This document shows, in pieces, positions 8,779 to 20,888 of a DNA stretch of 64,000 nt; position 1 is the stretch's first letter; each line of letters starts with the position of its first letter. The translations under genes and the position numbers were made by a program. Source of the stretch: Clostridia bacterium. GTDB taxonomy: Bacteria > Bacillota > Clostridia > Christensenellales > Aristaeellaceae. Below the pieces are notes generated by a model. The model saw only the letters and a program-made list of their open reading frames with translations, was not told where the DNA came from and made no database searches. The stretch spans positions 37,582 through 101,581 of the forward strand of contig JAFQIB010000003.1 in NCBI GenBank assembly GCA_017397765.1. The letters run 5' to 3'.

Positions 8779-9813
8779 ATGACCTTTTCCGATCTGCTCA
8801 AGGAACAGCTGGCGCGTCATCCGGCCATGCAGCCGCAGGACGTGCTGAAGCTGTGCTATCAGGCCGCCCGGGGTGCAGAGCATCTGCTGGCTGATCCTGG
8901 CCGCGCCCGGGCGCATTTTGACCGGGAGTATGCCGATACCCCCGCCAATGCAGCCCTGCCCCTCTTTGAAGCCATTTCTCCCCGGATCGCCCGAGTGAAC
9001 CTCGGTGCATGGAAGGCTGCCGGACTCCCGGCAGCCTGGCTCTTCCGCATGTTCCTGCATACCGCCCAAGCCTGCGAGGACGGCGCTTCGCTGCTGCTGC
9101 AGTACATTGAGGAAGCATCCGCCATCGCTGCGCCGCTTCTGACCGGCTGGGATGAAGCACTGGTCCTTTGGCGCGAAAGCGGCATGCCGGCGATCCATCA
9201 CTCCGAGGCATACCGGGCTGCGGAGCACCCGGCTTACCGGATCGTAAACCGGCAGTTCCAGTGCATCCTGCCCATTCTGCAGCAGCTGAACGCCTCCTCC
9301 GCCATCCGGGTGATCGCCCTCGACGGACGGGCAGCTTCCGGCAAAACCACCCGGGCAGCCCTGCTCCATGCGGTGCTGGACGCCCCCGTGATTCACATGG
9401 ATGACTTCTTCCTCCCGCCTGCGCTGCGCACGCCGGAGCGGCTCGCCCAGCCCGGCGGCAACGTTCATTATGAGCGCTTTGCAGCGGAGGTGCTGCCCGG
9501 CCTGGCCTCCGGGGCCGCCTTCTCCTACCGGGTGTTTGACTGCTCCCGGATGGACTTCGGCGGTTGGCAGGAGATCCCGGCTGCCCCGCTGCGTATTGTG
9601 GAAGGCAGCTATGCCCATCACCCCGCGCTGGGCGATTATGCCGATCTGCGGGTCTTCTGCACCGTTGATGAACAGGAGCAGCTGCGCCGCATCCGCCAGC
9701 GCAATGGCGAAGCGCTGGCGGAGATGTTCCAAAGCCGCTGGATTCCCATGGAGGAAAGCTATTTCCGCCATGGCAGCATCCCGGAAAAGGCACACCTGAT
9801 CCTGCGAGCCTGA
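8779..9813 (+). CDS. Uridine-kinase-like P-loop protein with N-terminal helical domain
   Basis: The 344-residue protein has two parts. Residues 1-170 form a mainly helical domain (DVLKLCYQAARGAEHLL and others) that I cannot name. Residues 175-344 are a P-loop kinase domain of the uridine kinase/phosphoribulokinase type: Walker A VIALDGRAASGKTT, then the acidic substrate motif VIHMDDFFLP, FDCSRMDFG, RIVEGSYAHHP and a lid with two arginines (LRRIRQRNG). It probably phosphorylates a nucleoside or related hydroxyl compound. ATG (8779) and TTG (8773, overlapping the upstream stop) are both possible starts. It follows the membrane protein without a gap. Confidence 0.78.
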   Translation: MTFSDLLKEQLARHPAMQPQDVLKLCYQAARGAEHLLADPGRARAHFDREYADTPANAALPLFEAISPRIARVNLGAWKAAGLPAAWLFRMFLHTAQACEDGASLLLQYIEEASAIAAPLLTGWDEALVLWRESGMPAIHHSEAYRAAEHPAYRIVNRQFQCILPILQQLNASSAIRVIALDGRAASGKTTRAALLHAVLDAPVIHMDDFFLPPALRTPERLAQPGGNVHYERFAAEVLPGLASGAAFSYRVFDCSRMDFGGWQEIPAAPLRIVEGSYAHHPALGDYADLRVFCTVDEQEQLRRIRQRNGEALAEMFQSRWIPMEESYFRHGSIPEKAHLILRA

Positions 9814-9829
9814 CTCCACGCTCCGTCGG

Positions 9830-9858
9830 TTGACGCACGCCGGTGGCTGTGCTATCCT
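9830..9858 (+). promoter_or_regulatory. Promoter of the XRE-fusion gene
   Basis: TTGACG (9830-9835), 17 bases and TATCCT (9853-9858) lie just before the CAGGAGGTG ribosome site of the gene starting at 9879. Confidence 0.6.
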
Positions 9859-9878
9859 GTCTTCAGGAGGTGCGTCCT

Positions 9879-10466
9879 ATGCAGCACAATGTCTCTGAGT
9901 TGATCCGCCGGCGGCGTCAGGAGCTGGGCCTGACCCAGGCAGCCCTTGCCAAGCGCATCCACGTCAGCGCCAAGGCCGTTTCCAAATGGGAGACCGCCGC
10001 AGGCCTGCCGGACGCCGCCCTGGTCCCTGCGCTGTCCGAAGCGCTGGGCGTGAGCGCAGACAGCCTGCTGCTGGGGCAGATCCGGCAAAATCCCCCCGAC
10101 GGAGGCAATATGAAACGCATCAAGTTCTATCAATGCCCGGATTGCGGCAATATGCTGACCGCCACCGGCAAGGCAGAGCTGTCCTGCTGCGGCAGGCGGC
10201 TGTCCCCCATGCAGATCAGGCCTGCGGATGACGCGCACCGCCTGACCATCACTGACATCGAAACCGAGAAGCTTCTGACCTGGCGGCATCCGATGGAGAA
10301 AGGCCACCATCTGACTTTCCTGGCCGCTGTCGGATACGATTGTGTACACATCGTCCGGCTGTATCCGGAGGGTGCGCAGGAGCATCGCCTCCCCCGCATC
10401 CCCTGGGCGAAGTATTTCTGCGGCTGCACAGAGGATATGACCACCCTTTATCAGAGCAACCCATGA
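9879..10466 (+). CDS. XRE-type regulator fused to a desulfoferrodoxin-like metal domain
   Basis: The protein has 195 residues. Residues 1-62 are a Cro/C1-type helix-turn-helix (RRRQELGLTQAALAKRIHV, AVSKWETAAGLPDA). Residues 84-112 hold a rubredoxin/desulfoferrodoxin-like zinc ribbon (YQCPDCGNMLTATGK, LSCCGRRL). Residues 130-190 resemble the superoxide reductase centre (WRHPMEKGHHLTFLAAV), ending in YFCGC. Superoxide reductase binds iron through four His and one Cys. Here the HPM-HH block and a late Cys are present, but the last His of the usual CNxHG-type end is missing, so enzymatic activity is doubtful and a sensor role is plausible. It has its own promoter, and GGAGGTG precedes the ATG. 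A P-loop kinase follows 13 bases after it. Confidence 0.82.
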   Translation: MQHNVSELIRRRRQELGLTQAALAKRIHVSAKAVSKWETAAGLPDAALVPALSEALGVSADSLLLGQIRQNPPDGGNMKRIKFYQCPDCGNMLTATGKAELSCCGRRLSPMQIRPADDAHRLTITDIETEKLLTWRHPMEKGHHLTFLAAVGYDCVHIVRLYPEGAQEHRLPRIPWAKYFCGCTEDMTTLYQSNP

Positions 10467-10479
10467 AAAGAGGGATACC

Positions 10480-10950
10480 ATGAAAATCATCCTGCTGATC
10501 GGCAAAATCTGCTGCGGTAAATCCACCTATGCCAAATCCCTGGGCGGCATGCTGATCTCCTGTGACCAGCTGATGCAGACCATGTTTCCCGGCGGCTGCG
10601 GCGAGCATCATGATCTGCTGGCCGAGCGCGCCCGCAAATATCTGCTGAATCTGGCGCGCCAGTGCGCCAACGCAGGGGTCACGCCTGTGGTGGACTTCGG
10701 CTTCTGGACGCCCGCGCTGCGTAAAGAGGCCATCGAGCTGCTTTCCGGCTGCGAGCTGGACTGGCGCTGGATCGATATCCCGGAGGAGGAATGGCAGCGC
10801 CGCATTGCCAGGCGCAACGCCGCCATTGAGGCCGGCACGGGCGATCCGTCGGACTATTATGTGGACGCTGGCTTGCTGGAGAAGGTGAACCGCCTCTTTG
10901 TCCCGCCCACGCCAGAGGAGCTGCCGCGCCTGACCATCATCCGGAATTGA
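10480..10950 (+). CDS. P-loop kinase-like ATPase
   Basis: This is a small 156-residue protein. It has Walker A LLIGKICCGKSTYAKSL at the very N-terminus, a switch-like strand VTPVVDFGFWTP (about residues 66-77) and an arginine-rich lid (EWQRRIARRNAAI), which matches the AAA_33/zeta-toxin-like kinase group of small-molecule or nucleotide kinases. The substrate is unknown. The start follows AAGAGGG and lies 13 bases after the XRE-fusion gene, suggesting one transcript. The hairpin after it (10964-10990) is next to a truncated repeat element. Confidence 0.82.
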   Translation: MKIILLIGKICCGKSTYAKSLGGMLISCDQLMQTMFPGGCGEHHDLLAERARKYLLNLARQCANAGVTPVVDFGFWTPALRKEAIELLSGCELDWRWIDIPEEEWQRRIARRNAAIEAGTGDPSDYYVDAGLLEKVNRLFVPPTPEELPRLTIIRN

Positions 10951-10963
10951 GTGCATACGAAAA

Positions 10964-10990
10964 GCCCATCGGCATGAACCGCCGATGGGT
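10964..10990 (-). terminator. Hairpin next to element copy D
   Basis: The stem is CCCATCGGC / GCCGATGGG. On the minus strand it is followed by CTTTTCG, so it looks more like a leftward terminator. The inverted-repeat end of an element (CAGACTGTCAAAA) begins at the next base (10991), the same arrangement as at the other copies. Confidence 0.5.
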
Positions 10991-11132
10991 CAGACTGTCA
11001 AAATAGCTGATGCACTCGTCACAGTAATTCGCCGTCGGCAGACTGTAAATCGAAAATCGGCGAGCCCCATCGGGGCGGTTAAACGGGGCGAAGCCCCTGT
11101 GCGGCGATTTTCGCGCGATTTTGCTTCGAGTT
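10991..11132. mobile_element. Truncated, nested short elements (copy D)
   Basis: This is a reverse-oriented remnant. An outer end CAGACTGTCAAAA starts at 10991 and a second end CAGACTGT starts at 11039, followed by the interior segment shared with copies A and B (the CGAAAATCGGCGAGCC block, then GGGGCGAAGCCCC and CGCGCGATTTTGC). The homology stops abruptly at about 11132, so the far end and its flanking duplication are lost. The structure suggests one element inserted into the edge of another. Confidence 0.65.
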
Positions 11133-11503
11133 GTTTTGTCAAGGGTGTTTTCACAGGTTATCATATATGACATATAAGTAAATCCACAAAACAAGTCACA
11201 CCACCGATGCATATGGAACTGTTGCTTCTGTCTTTTCAAGGTCGGGAGCAAATTTCCACCGGCTGGAGCACTTACTCCCACACGGCAGCAATTCTCTGGA
11301 GGCCGGCTGCATGGCCCACCGCGAAAAGAACAAGAACGCGGTAGATGAGTACGGCTACGAGGCCATAAGAAGAGCATTGCTAATGCGGCGTACATTCTGC
11401 AGTAAAGCAGCATAAGAGGGCAGCATGATTGATGAAATCATACCGCCCTTTTATTGTGTGTTCAATTCTGTGCAGGAATTCTGTCAGGGTAGTTTCCGAG
11501 CCC
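11133..11503. other. Gene-poor stretch with a possible gene relic and rha-operon end
   Basis: No intact gene is seen. Plus-strand positions of about 11258-11413 read HRLEHLLPHGSNSLEAG and on to VDEYGYEAIRRALLM before a stop, which has a protein-like composition but no start codon with a ribosome site. It could be the tail of a lost gene; I do not recognise it. The hairpin at 11415-11450 (AGGGCGGTATGATT / AATCATGCTGCCCT on the minus strand) probably ends the rha operon. Confidence 0.35.
11415..11450 (-). terminator. Probable end-of-operon hairpin after rhaD
   Basis: The stem has about 12 pairs with mismatches (AGGGC..TATGATT / AATCAT..GCCCT) and a short T-rich tail on either strand (CTCTTAT on minus, TTTTAT on plus). 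It lies about 55 bases after the rhaD stop and could act in both directions. Confidence 0.5.
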
Positions 11504-12328
11504 TTAGTCCAGGAAGTCCTCGCGCAGCTGAACCTTGAAGTCCCGGGCGATGGCGCGCAGCTCGTCGTCCTGGATGGTCTGCAATTCCGGCAGGCCGGTG
11601 GACTTCTGCAGCGCCCAGATCTGTGCGGCCTTTTCGATGGTGTGCATCAGGCCGAAGGTGATGTCAAAGTCGGGGCCGGAGGCAAACAGGCCGTGGTGCG
11701 CCCACACTGCCGCGTCGAACTCCTCCATCTTCTTGCAGGTGGCCAGGGCGATGTCAGCACCGCCGGGAACCATCCACGGCACAACGCCCACGCCGCCGGG
11801 GAACACCACGGGGCACTCGGTCGCGCTCTTCCACAGGGCGCGGGAGAAATCGCGGTCGGTCAGCGGCAGCACGAAGGTCATGGCGATAATGTTGGCGGGG
11901 TGGGCGTGGTAGATCACGCGGTGCTCGCCGTTCGTGGCCTTGGCGCGGACACAATGGTTCATGTAGTGGCTGGGGAACTCGCTGGTGGGCTTGCCGCCGT
12001 TCACCAGGCCCCAGCAGATGCGGTAGGAGTCGCCCTTGTCGTTGATCTCGACCACGCAGATGGAATCCTCCGGGTCGGTGATGACGTTGCGGAAGAACTT
12101 ACCGGAGCCGGTGGAGAGGAAGTAGGAGCCGGCCAGGTTTTCGCCGGTGACGCCCATGTCCACCCAGGGCCGGGGCGTTTCATCGAAGAAGGGCGTCATT
12201 TCAGCCACTTCCTCCTTGGTCAGGCGGTAGGTCAGGTTGCCGCCGTTGCGCTCATGCCAGCCCTGGAGCCAGCCGTCATTGGCCATGCGGATGTATTTTT
12301 GCACGATGGTGATGTCGGTCATGCTCAT
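11504..12328 (-). CDS. rhaD: Rhamnulose-1-phosphate aldolase
   Basis: The 274-residue class II aldolase cleaves L-rhamnulose-1-phosphate into dihydroxyacetone phosphate and L-lactaldehyde, the last cytoplasmic step of rhamnose use. The zinc-site segment is HAHPANIIAMTF, the N-terminal substrate loop is GWHERNGGNLTYRL, and VPGGADIALATCKKMEEFDAAVWAHHGLF carries the later histidines. All match RhaD. The ATG at 12328 follows AAGGAGG by nine bases; the frame remains open upstream through a repeat, but this is not coding. It is last in the operon and separated from rhaA by a repeat-filled 193-base gap. No lactaldehyde reductase or dehydrogenase is seen in the window. Confidence 0.95.
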   Translation of the reverse strand: MSMTDITIVQKYIRMANDGWLQGWHERNGGNLTYRLTKEEVAEMTPFFDETPRPWVDMGVTGENLAGSYFLSTGSGKFFRNVITDPEDSICVVEINDKGDSYRICWGLVNGGKPTSEFPSHYMNHCVRAKATNGEHRVIYHAHPANIIAMTFVLPLTDRDFSRALWKSATECPVVFPGGVGVVPWMVPGGADIALATCKKMEEFDAAVWAHHGLFASGPDFDITFGLMHTIEKAAQIWALQKSTGLPELQTIQDDELRAIARDFKVQLREDFLD

Positions 12329-12355
12329 GCGTTTTTTCCTCCTTATTTCAAACAA

Positions 12356-12521
12356 ACGTTGTTGCCCGAAGGGGTGGAGGGGGCGATCGGAAAGCCCCCC
12401 CTCCTCGCCTCCGCAGAGGCGAAATCTCTTTGTTAGGCAGGGTTTCGCGCTACGGCGCGACCAAAGGGCTTTCCGATCGCCCTTTGGAAACCTTCGGTGC
12501 CCCTTTTCAAAGAATCCCTTT
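12356..12521. repeat. Long inverted repeat between rhaA and rhaD
   Basis: GGGCGATCGGAAAGCCC (12384-12400) pairs perfectly with GGGCTTTCCGATCGCCC (12466-12482). The 65-base loop holds two smaller stems (GCCTCCGCAGAGGC and the TTCGCGC/GCGCGA region). The result is a cloverleaf-like fold inside the rha transcript. No ORF with a ribosome site is present. Confidence 0.7.
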
Positions 12522-13787
12522 TTATCCGCGGGCGAGCTGCACGTCCTGCTCATACTTCTGCACCATGGGGAACCACTTGCCGTCCTCCGGCACACCACAG
12601 CGGCGGCAGTATTCGTCCCAGATCTCGCCAAAGGGCAGGGTCTTCATTTCTTCCTGCTTCACCATCAGCTCGGTGAACTGATCGGTATCCTGCAGCTTCT
12701 TCATATCCTCGTTGGGGGTGAGCAGCGCCATCAGCAGCGCCTTCTGCACATTGCGGAAACCCGTGACCCACGCGCTGACGCGGTTGATGCTGGCGTCAAA
12801 GTAATCCAGCGCCATATGTACCCGGCCCTTCAGGCCGCCGCAGCGCACGATCTCCTTGCAGATCTCCTTGGTCTCGTCATCCAGCAGGACCACGTGATCG
12901 GAGTCCCAGCGGATGGGGCGGGTGATGTGCAGCGCCAGCTCAGGGAAGAAAGCCAGCAGGGCGGGGATCTTGTCGGACACGACTTCCGTGGGATGGTAGT
13001 GGCCGTTGTCCATCAGCGGGATGCACTTGCCGGGGTTCATCGCGGCGTAGGCCAGGGCGTACTCGGCGCTGCCCACGGTGTAAGCCTCCACACCGATGCC
13101 GAAGACCTTGCTCTCCACGCAGGGCTTGACCTTGTCAAAGTCAAAGGGCTCGGTGAGAATCTCGTCCATGGCCTCCTTGTAGCGCACACGCGGGCCGAGG
13201 CGGTCGGCGGGGATATCCTTGAAACCGTCGCCCGTCCAGATGTTCATGATGCAGGGCTGGCCCAATTCCTCCGCCAGGTACTGGCTGATGCGGATGCAGG
13301 CCTTGCCGTGCTCAATCCAGAAGCGGCGGGTATCCTCGTTGGGAGAAGACAGCGTCAGCGGGTCACACTTGGGATGGGAGAAGAAGGTGGGGTTGAAGTC
13401 GCAGCCCAGGCCGCGCTCCTTGCAGAAATCTACCCACTTCTTGAAGTGCTTGGGTTCCAACTTGTCGCGGTCAACCCAGCCGCCGTTCTCCTCGTCGAAG
13501 ATGGCGTAGCAGGCGTGGAGGTTCATTTTCGGCGTGCCGGGGCACATGGCCATCGCCATATCCAGATCGACCATCAGCTCTTCGGGGGTACGGGCGCGGC
13601 CGGGATAGTTGCCGGTGGTTTGGATGCCGCCGGTCAGGGGCGCGTTGGGGTCGCCGTCAAAGCCGCGGACGTCGTCGCCCTGCCAGCAGTGCAGGGACAC
13701 GGGCGCCTTCGCCAGCTTGTCCATCGCGGCTTCCACGTCGATGCCGAGAGCTTCGTACTTGGCCTTGGCCTGTTCGTACAGAGTCAT
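12522..13787 (-). CDS. rhaA: L-rhamnose isomerase
   Basis: The 421-residue metal-dependent isomerase converts L-rhamnose to L-rhamnulose. Recognisable RhaA segments are VSLHCWQGDDVRGFD, MNLHACYAIFDEENGGWVDRDKL, GLGCDFNPTFFSHPK, MNIWTGDGFKDIPADR, MDNGHYHPTEVVSDKIPALLAFF and LHITRPIRWDSDHVVLLDDE, which carry the metal-binding Glu, Asp and His residues. The length equals the family norm. The ATG at 13787 is preferred because GAAAGGA lies eight bases upstream; an in-frame ATG at 13796 is in the wrong place for it. The 216-base gap to rhaB is filled by repeats, unusual inside an operon. Confidence 0.96.
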   Translation of the reverse strand: MTLYEQAKAKYEALGIDVEAAMDKLAKAPVSLHCWQGDDVRGFDGDPNAPLTGGIQTTGNYPGRARTPEELMVDLDMAMAMCPGTPKMNLHACYAIFDEENGGWVDRDKLEPKHFKKWVDFCKERGLGCDFNPTFFSHPKCDPLTLSSPNEDTRRFWIEHGKACIRISQYLAEELGQPCIMNIWTGDGFKDIPADRLGPRVRYKEAMDEILTEPFDFDKVKPCVESKVFGIGVEAYTVGSAEYALAYAAMNPGKCIPLMDNGHYHPTEVVSDKIPALLAFFPELALHITRPIRWDSDHVVLLDDETKEICKEIVRCGGLKGRVHMALDYFDASINRVSAWVTGFRNVQKALLMALLTPNEDMKKLQDTDQFTELMVKQEEMKTLPFGEIWDEYCRRCGVPEDGKWFPMVQKYEQDVQLARG

Positions 13788-13807
13788 GCAAATCATCCTT
13801 TCAGGAT

Positions 13808-13990
13808 TTAATTCGGAATTATGAATTCGGAATTCGGAATTTGAAGTGGGGGACAACCCCTTCGTCTTCGCCTGTCGGCGAATCCACCTCCCCTACGAAG
13901 GGGAAGCTCAGTAACCAGGGCTCCCTCCGGGAGGGAGCTGTCAGCCGCTTGTTGGCTGACTGAGGGAGAACGCGCAACTTGCAATAGCGT
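13808..13990. repeat. AATTCGG repeat plus palindromic repeats between rhaB and rhaA
   Basis: Positions 13808-13848 hold the same AATTCGG iteration found at the lysA end. It is followed by palindromes of a type common between clostridial genes: CCTTCGTCTTCGCC, CCCTACGAAGGGG, CTCCCTCCGGGAGGGAG and GTCAGCC-N-GGCTGAC. No coding frame is supported. Confidence 0.75.
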
Positions 13991-14003
13991 ACTGCCGCCC
14001 AAA

Positions 14004-15413
14004 TCACTTCTTCGGCAGGTATTCCCTAATCTCAAAGCTCCCGGGCAGCGCTGCGCGGAACGCCGCCAGGCTTTCAAACGCGCCGTCCGCGATCATCTGG
14101 GCAGCCAGGTTGCCCAGCGCCGTGCCCTCGGTGGGGCCAGCGTACACGGGGAGACCAGTCATGTCAGCGGTCATCTGGTTGAGCACGACGTTCGCACTGC
14201 CGCCGCCAACGATGTTGATGCTGGTGAAACGCTTGCCGGTGATGTCGCTCATTTCCTTGATGGACTTGTCGTAGCACACGGCCAAGCCCATGGTCACCGC
14301 GCGGAGGACGTCCGCGAGGCCTGCAGGTTCGGGAGCGCCGGCGTCGCGCAGGGCCGCCTTGACCTCGTCCAGCATGCTGTCAGGGGCCAGGAAGCGGTTG
14401 TCCGCCGCGTCGATGTAAGCGGGGTAGGTGGAGCGACCGGCCATTTCTGCCATTTCGGCGAAGGAGTGGGCCTTGTCGATCTCCTTATGGATGCACTGGA
14501 GCATCCACATGCCCATGATGTTCTTGAGGAAGCGGGTAGTACCGTTGTAGCCGCCTTCGTTGGTGAAGCCGGCGTTCAGCGCGGCCTGACTGGTGACAGG
14601 GGCGGGCAGCTCCGTGCCCAGGAGCGACCAGGTGCCGGAGGACAGGAACGCCGCGCCGTCGTCCTTGGCGGGGACGGCCATATAGGCGCTGCCTGTGTCG
14701 TGGGTCGCGGGCAGGATGACGGTGGAGGCACAGCCCACCTCCGCCTCGACGGCAGGGGACAGCGGGCCCAGCACGCTGCCCGGCTTGACCATGGGCGTGC
14801 GGAACCATTTGTCCGGGATGCCGGTTGCTGCGCGGATCGTCTCCGACCAGGTGCCGTTTTCTGCGTTGCACAGCGCGCCGGTGGTGCAGTTCGTCCACTC
14901 GTGGGCCTTCTTGCCGGTGAGGATGTAGGAGAGGTACTCCGGCATCATCAGGAAGTCAGAGACTTCCTCGGCATACTCGGGGTGTTCCTTCAGCACGGCC
15001 ATCATCTGATACACGGTGTTGAAGGGCTGCTTGGCGATGCCGCACAGGCCAAAGTGGAAGGGAAAGGGCATGATTTGCTCCAGCTCGGCGTCCAAGCCGT
15101 CGGTACGGTCGTCACGGTAGTGCACGGCGTTGCCCACGCGCTTGCCGTCCTTATCCAGGAGGACAAAGTCCACGCCCCAGGTGTCGATGCCGATGTAGGC
15201 GGGGGTGTAACCCTGTTCCTTCGCGGCCTTGAGACCTGCGACAACGTGGTGCTCCAGGCCCTCAATGTCCCAGCAGAGGTGGCCGTTTACCATACTTCCG
15301 CCGTTGGGGAAGCGGTATACCTCGCGGGTCTCGATCTTTCCGCCCTCCAGCCAGGAAACGATGTGCCGTCCGCTGGATGCGCCGATGTCAATTGCAAGAT
15401 ACGTCTTCATCAT
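14004..15413 (-). CDS. rhaB: Rhamnulokinase
   Basis: The 469-residue FGGY-family sugar kinase phosphorylates L-rhamnulose on O1 with ATP. The N-terminal phosphate loop is YLAIDIGASSGRH, the catalytic aspartate is probably in IGIDTWGVDFVLLDKDG (about residue 80), and the C-terminal ATP site shows LPATHDTGSAYMAVP and SINIVGGGSANVVLNQMTAD. The family match is clear along its length. Two adjacent ATG codons begin the gene; GGAG lies at the end of rhaM, three bases from its stop, so translation is coupled. It is followed by the rhaA spacer repeats. Confidence 0.95.
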   Translation of the reverse strand: MMKTYLAIDIGASSGRHIVSWLEGGKIETREVYRFPNGGSMVNGHLCWDIEGLEHHVVAGLKAAKEQGYTPAYIGIDTWGVDFVLLDKDGKRVGNAVHYRDDRTDGLDAELEQIMPFPFHFGLCGIAKQPFNTVYQMMAVLKEHPEYAEEVSDFLMMPEYLSYILTGKKAHEWTNCTTGALCNAENGTWSETIRAATGIPDKWFRTPMVKPGSVLGPLSPAVEAEVGCASTVILPATHDTGSAYMAVPAKDDGAAFLSSGTWSLLGTELPAPVTSQAALNAGFTNEGGYNGTTRFLKNIMGMWMLQCIHKEIDKAHSFAEMAEMAGRSTYPAYIDAADNRFLAPDSMLDEVKAALRDAGAPEPAGLADVLRAVTMGLAVCYDKSIKEMSDITGKRFTSINIVGGGSANVVLNQMTADMTGLPVYAGPTEGTALGNLAAQMIADGAFESLAAFRAALPGSFEIREYLPKK

Positions 15414-15414
15414 A

Positions 15415-15735
15415 TCACTCCATCAGGAACATGCACTGCATCTTGGGCTGCGCGCCGGTGACGGGGTCCATCTCCAGCTCCAGCACATCGTCCATGTACA
15501 CGTTCCACTTGTCCACGATGGGACTGCCAGCCTGCGTCTTCTCGGCGAACTCGATGCCGTTGACGCACTCATAGTAGCCGAAAAGCACATCGCCGTCGGA
15601 CCAGATGGTGTAATTGCGGATGCCGGCGGCCTTGAGCAGCTCCACCATTTCCGGCCAGATCTCGTCGTGGCGGCGCTTGTATTCCGCCTGCATACCGGGC
15701 TTGATGTGGCCCTTCCATGCAAATCTCTCCATCAT
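15415..15735 (-). CDS. rhaM: L-rhamnose mutarotase
   Basis: The 106-residue RhaM protein interconverts the alpha and beta anomers of L-rhamnose so that the isomerase gets its preferred form. Family signatures are FAWKGHIKPGMQAEYKRRHDEIWPEM at the N-terminus (with the catalytic His), then NYTIWSDGDVLFGYYEC and VDKWNVYMDD. The length is the family norm. A GGAGGT ribosome site precedes the ATG. It lies 12 bases after lacZ and directly before rhaB, giving the order lacZ-rhaM-rhaB-rhaA-rhaD. Confidence 0.95.
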   Translation of the reverse strand: MMERFAWKGHIKPGMQAEYKRRHDEIWPEMVELLKAAGIRNYTIWSDGDVLFGYYECVNGIEFAEKTQAGSPIVDKWNVYMDDVLELEMDPVTGAQPKMQCMFLME

Positions 15736-15747
15736 TCATACCTCCAG

Positions 15748-20876
<5,129 letters not shown>

Positions 20877-20888
20877 GGCAGCCTCCTG

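Noticed and set aside
11258-11413. Possible transposase tail (ending EAIRRALLMRRTFCSKAA)
   Set aside because: Too short and without a recognisable motif or start codon; kept only as a possible relic in the description of the gap.
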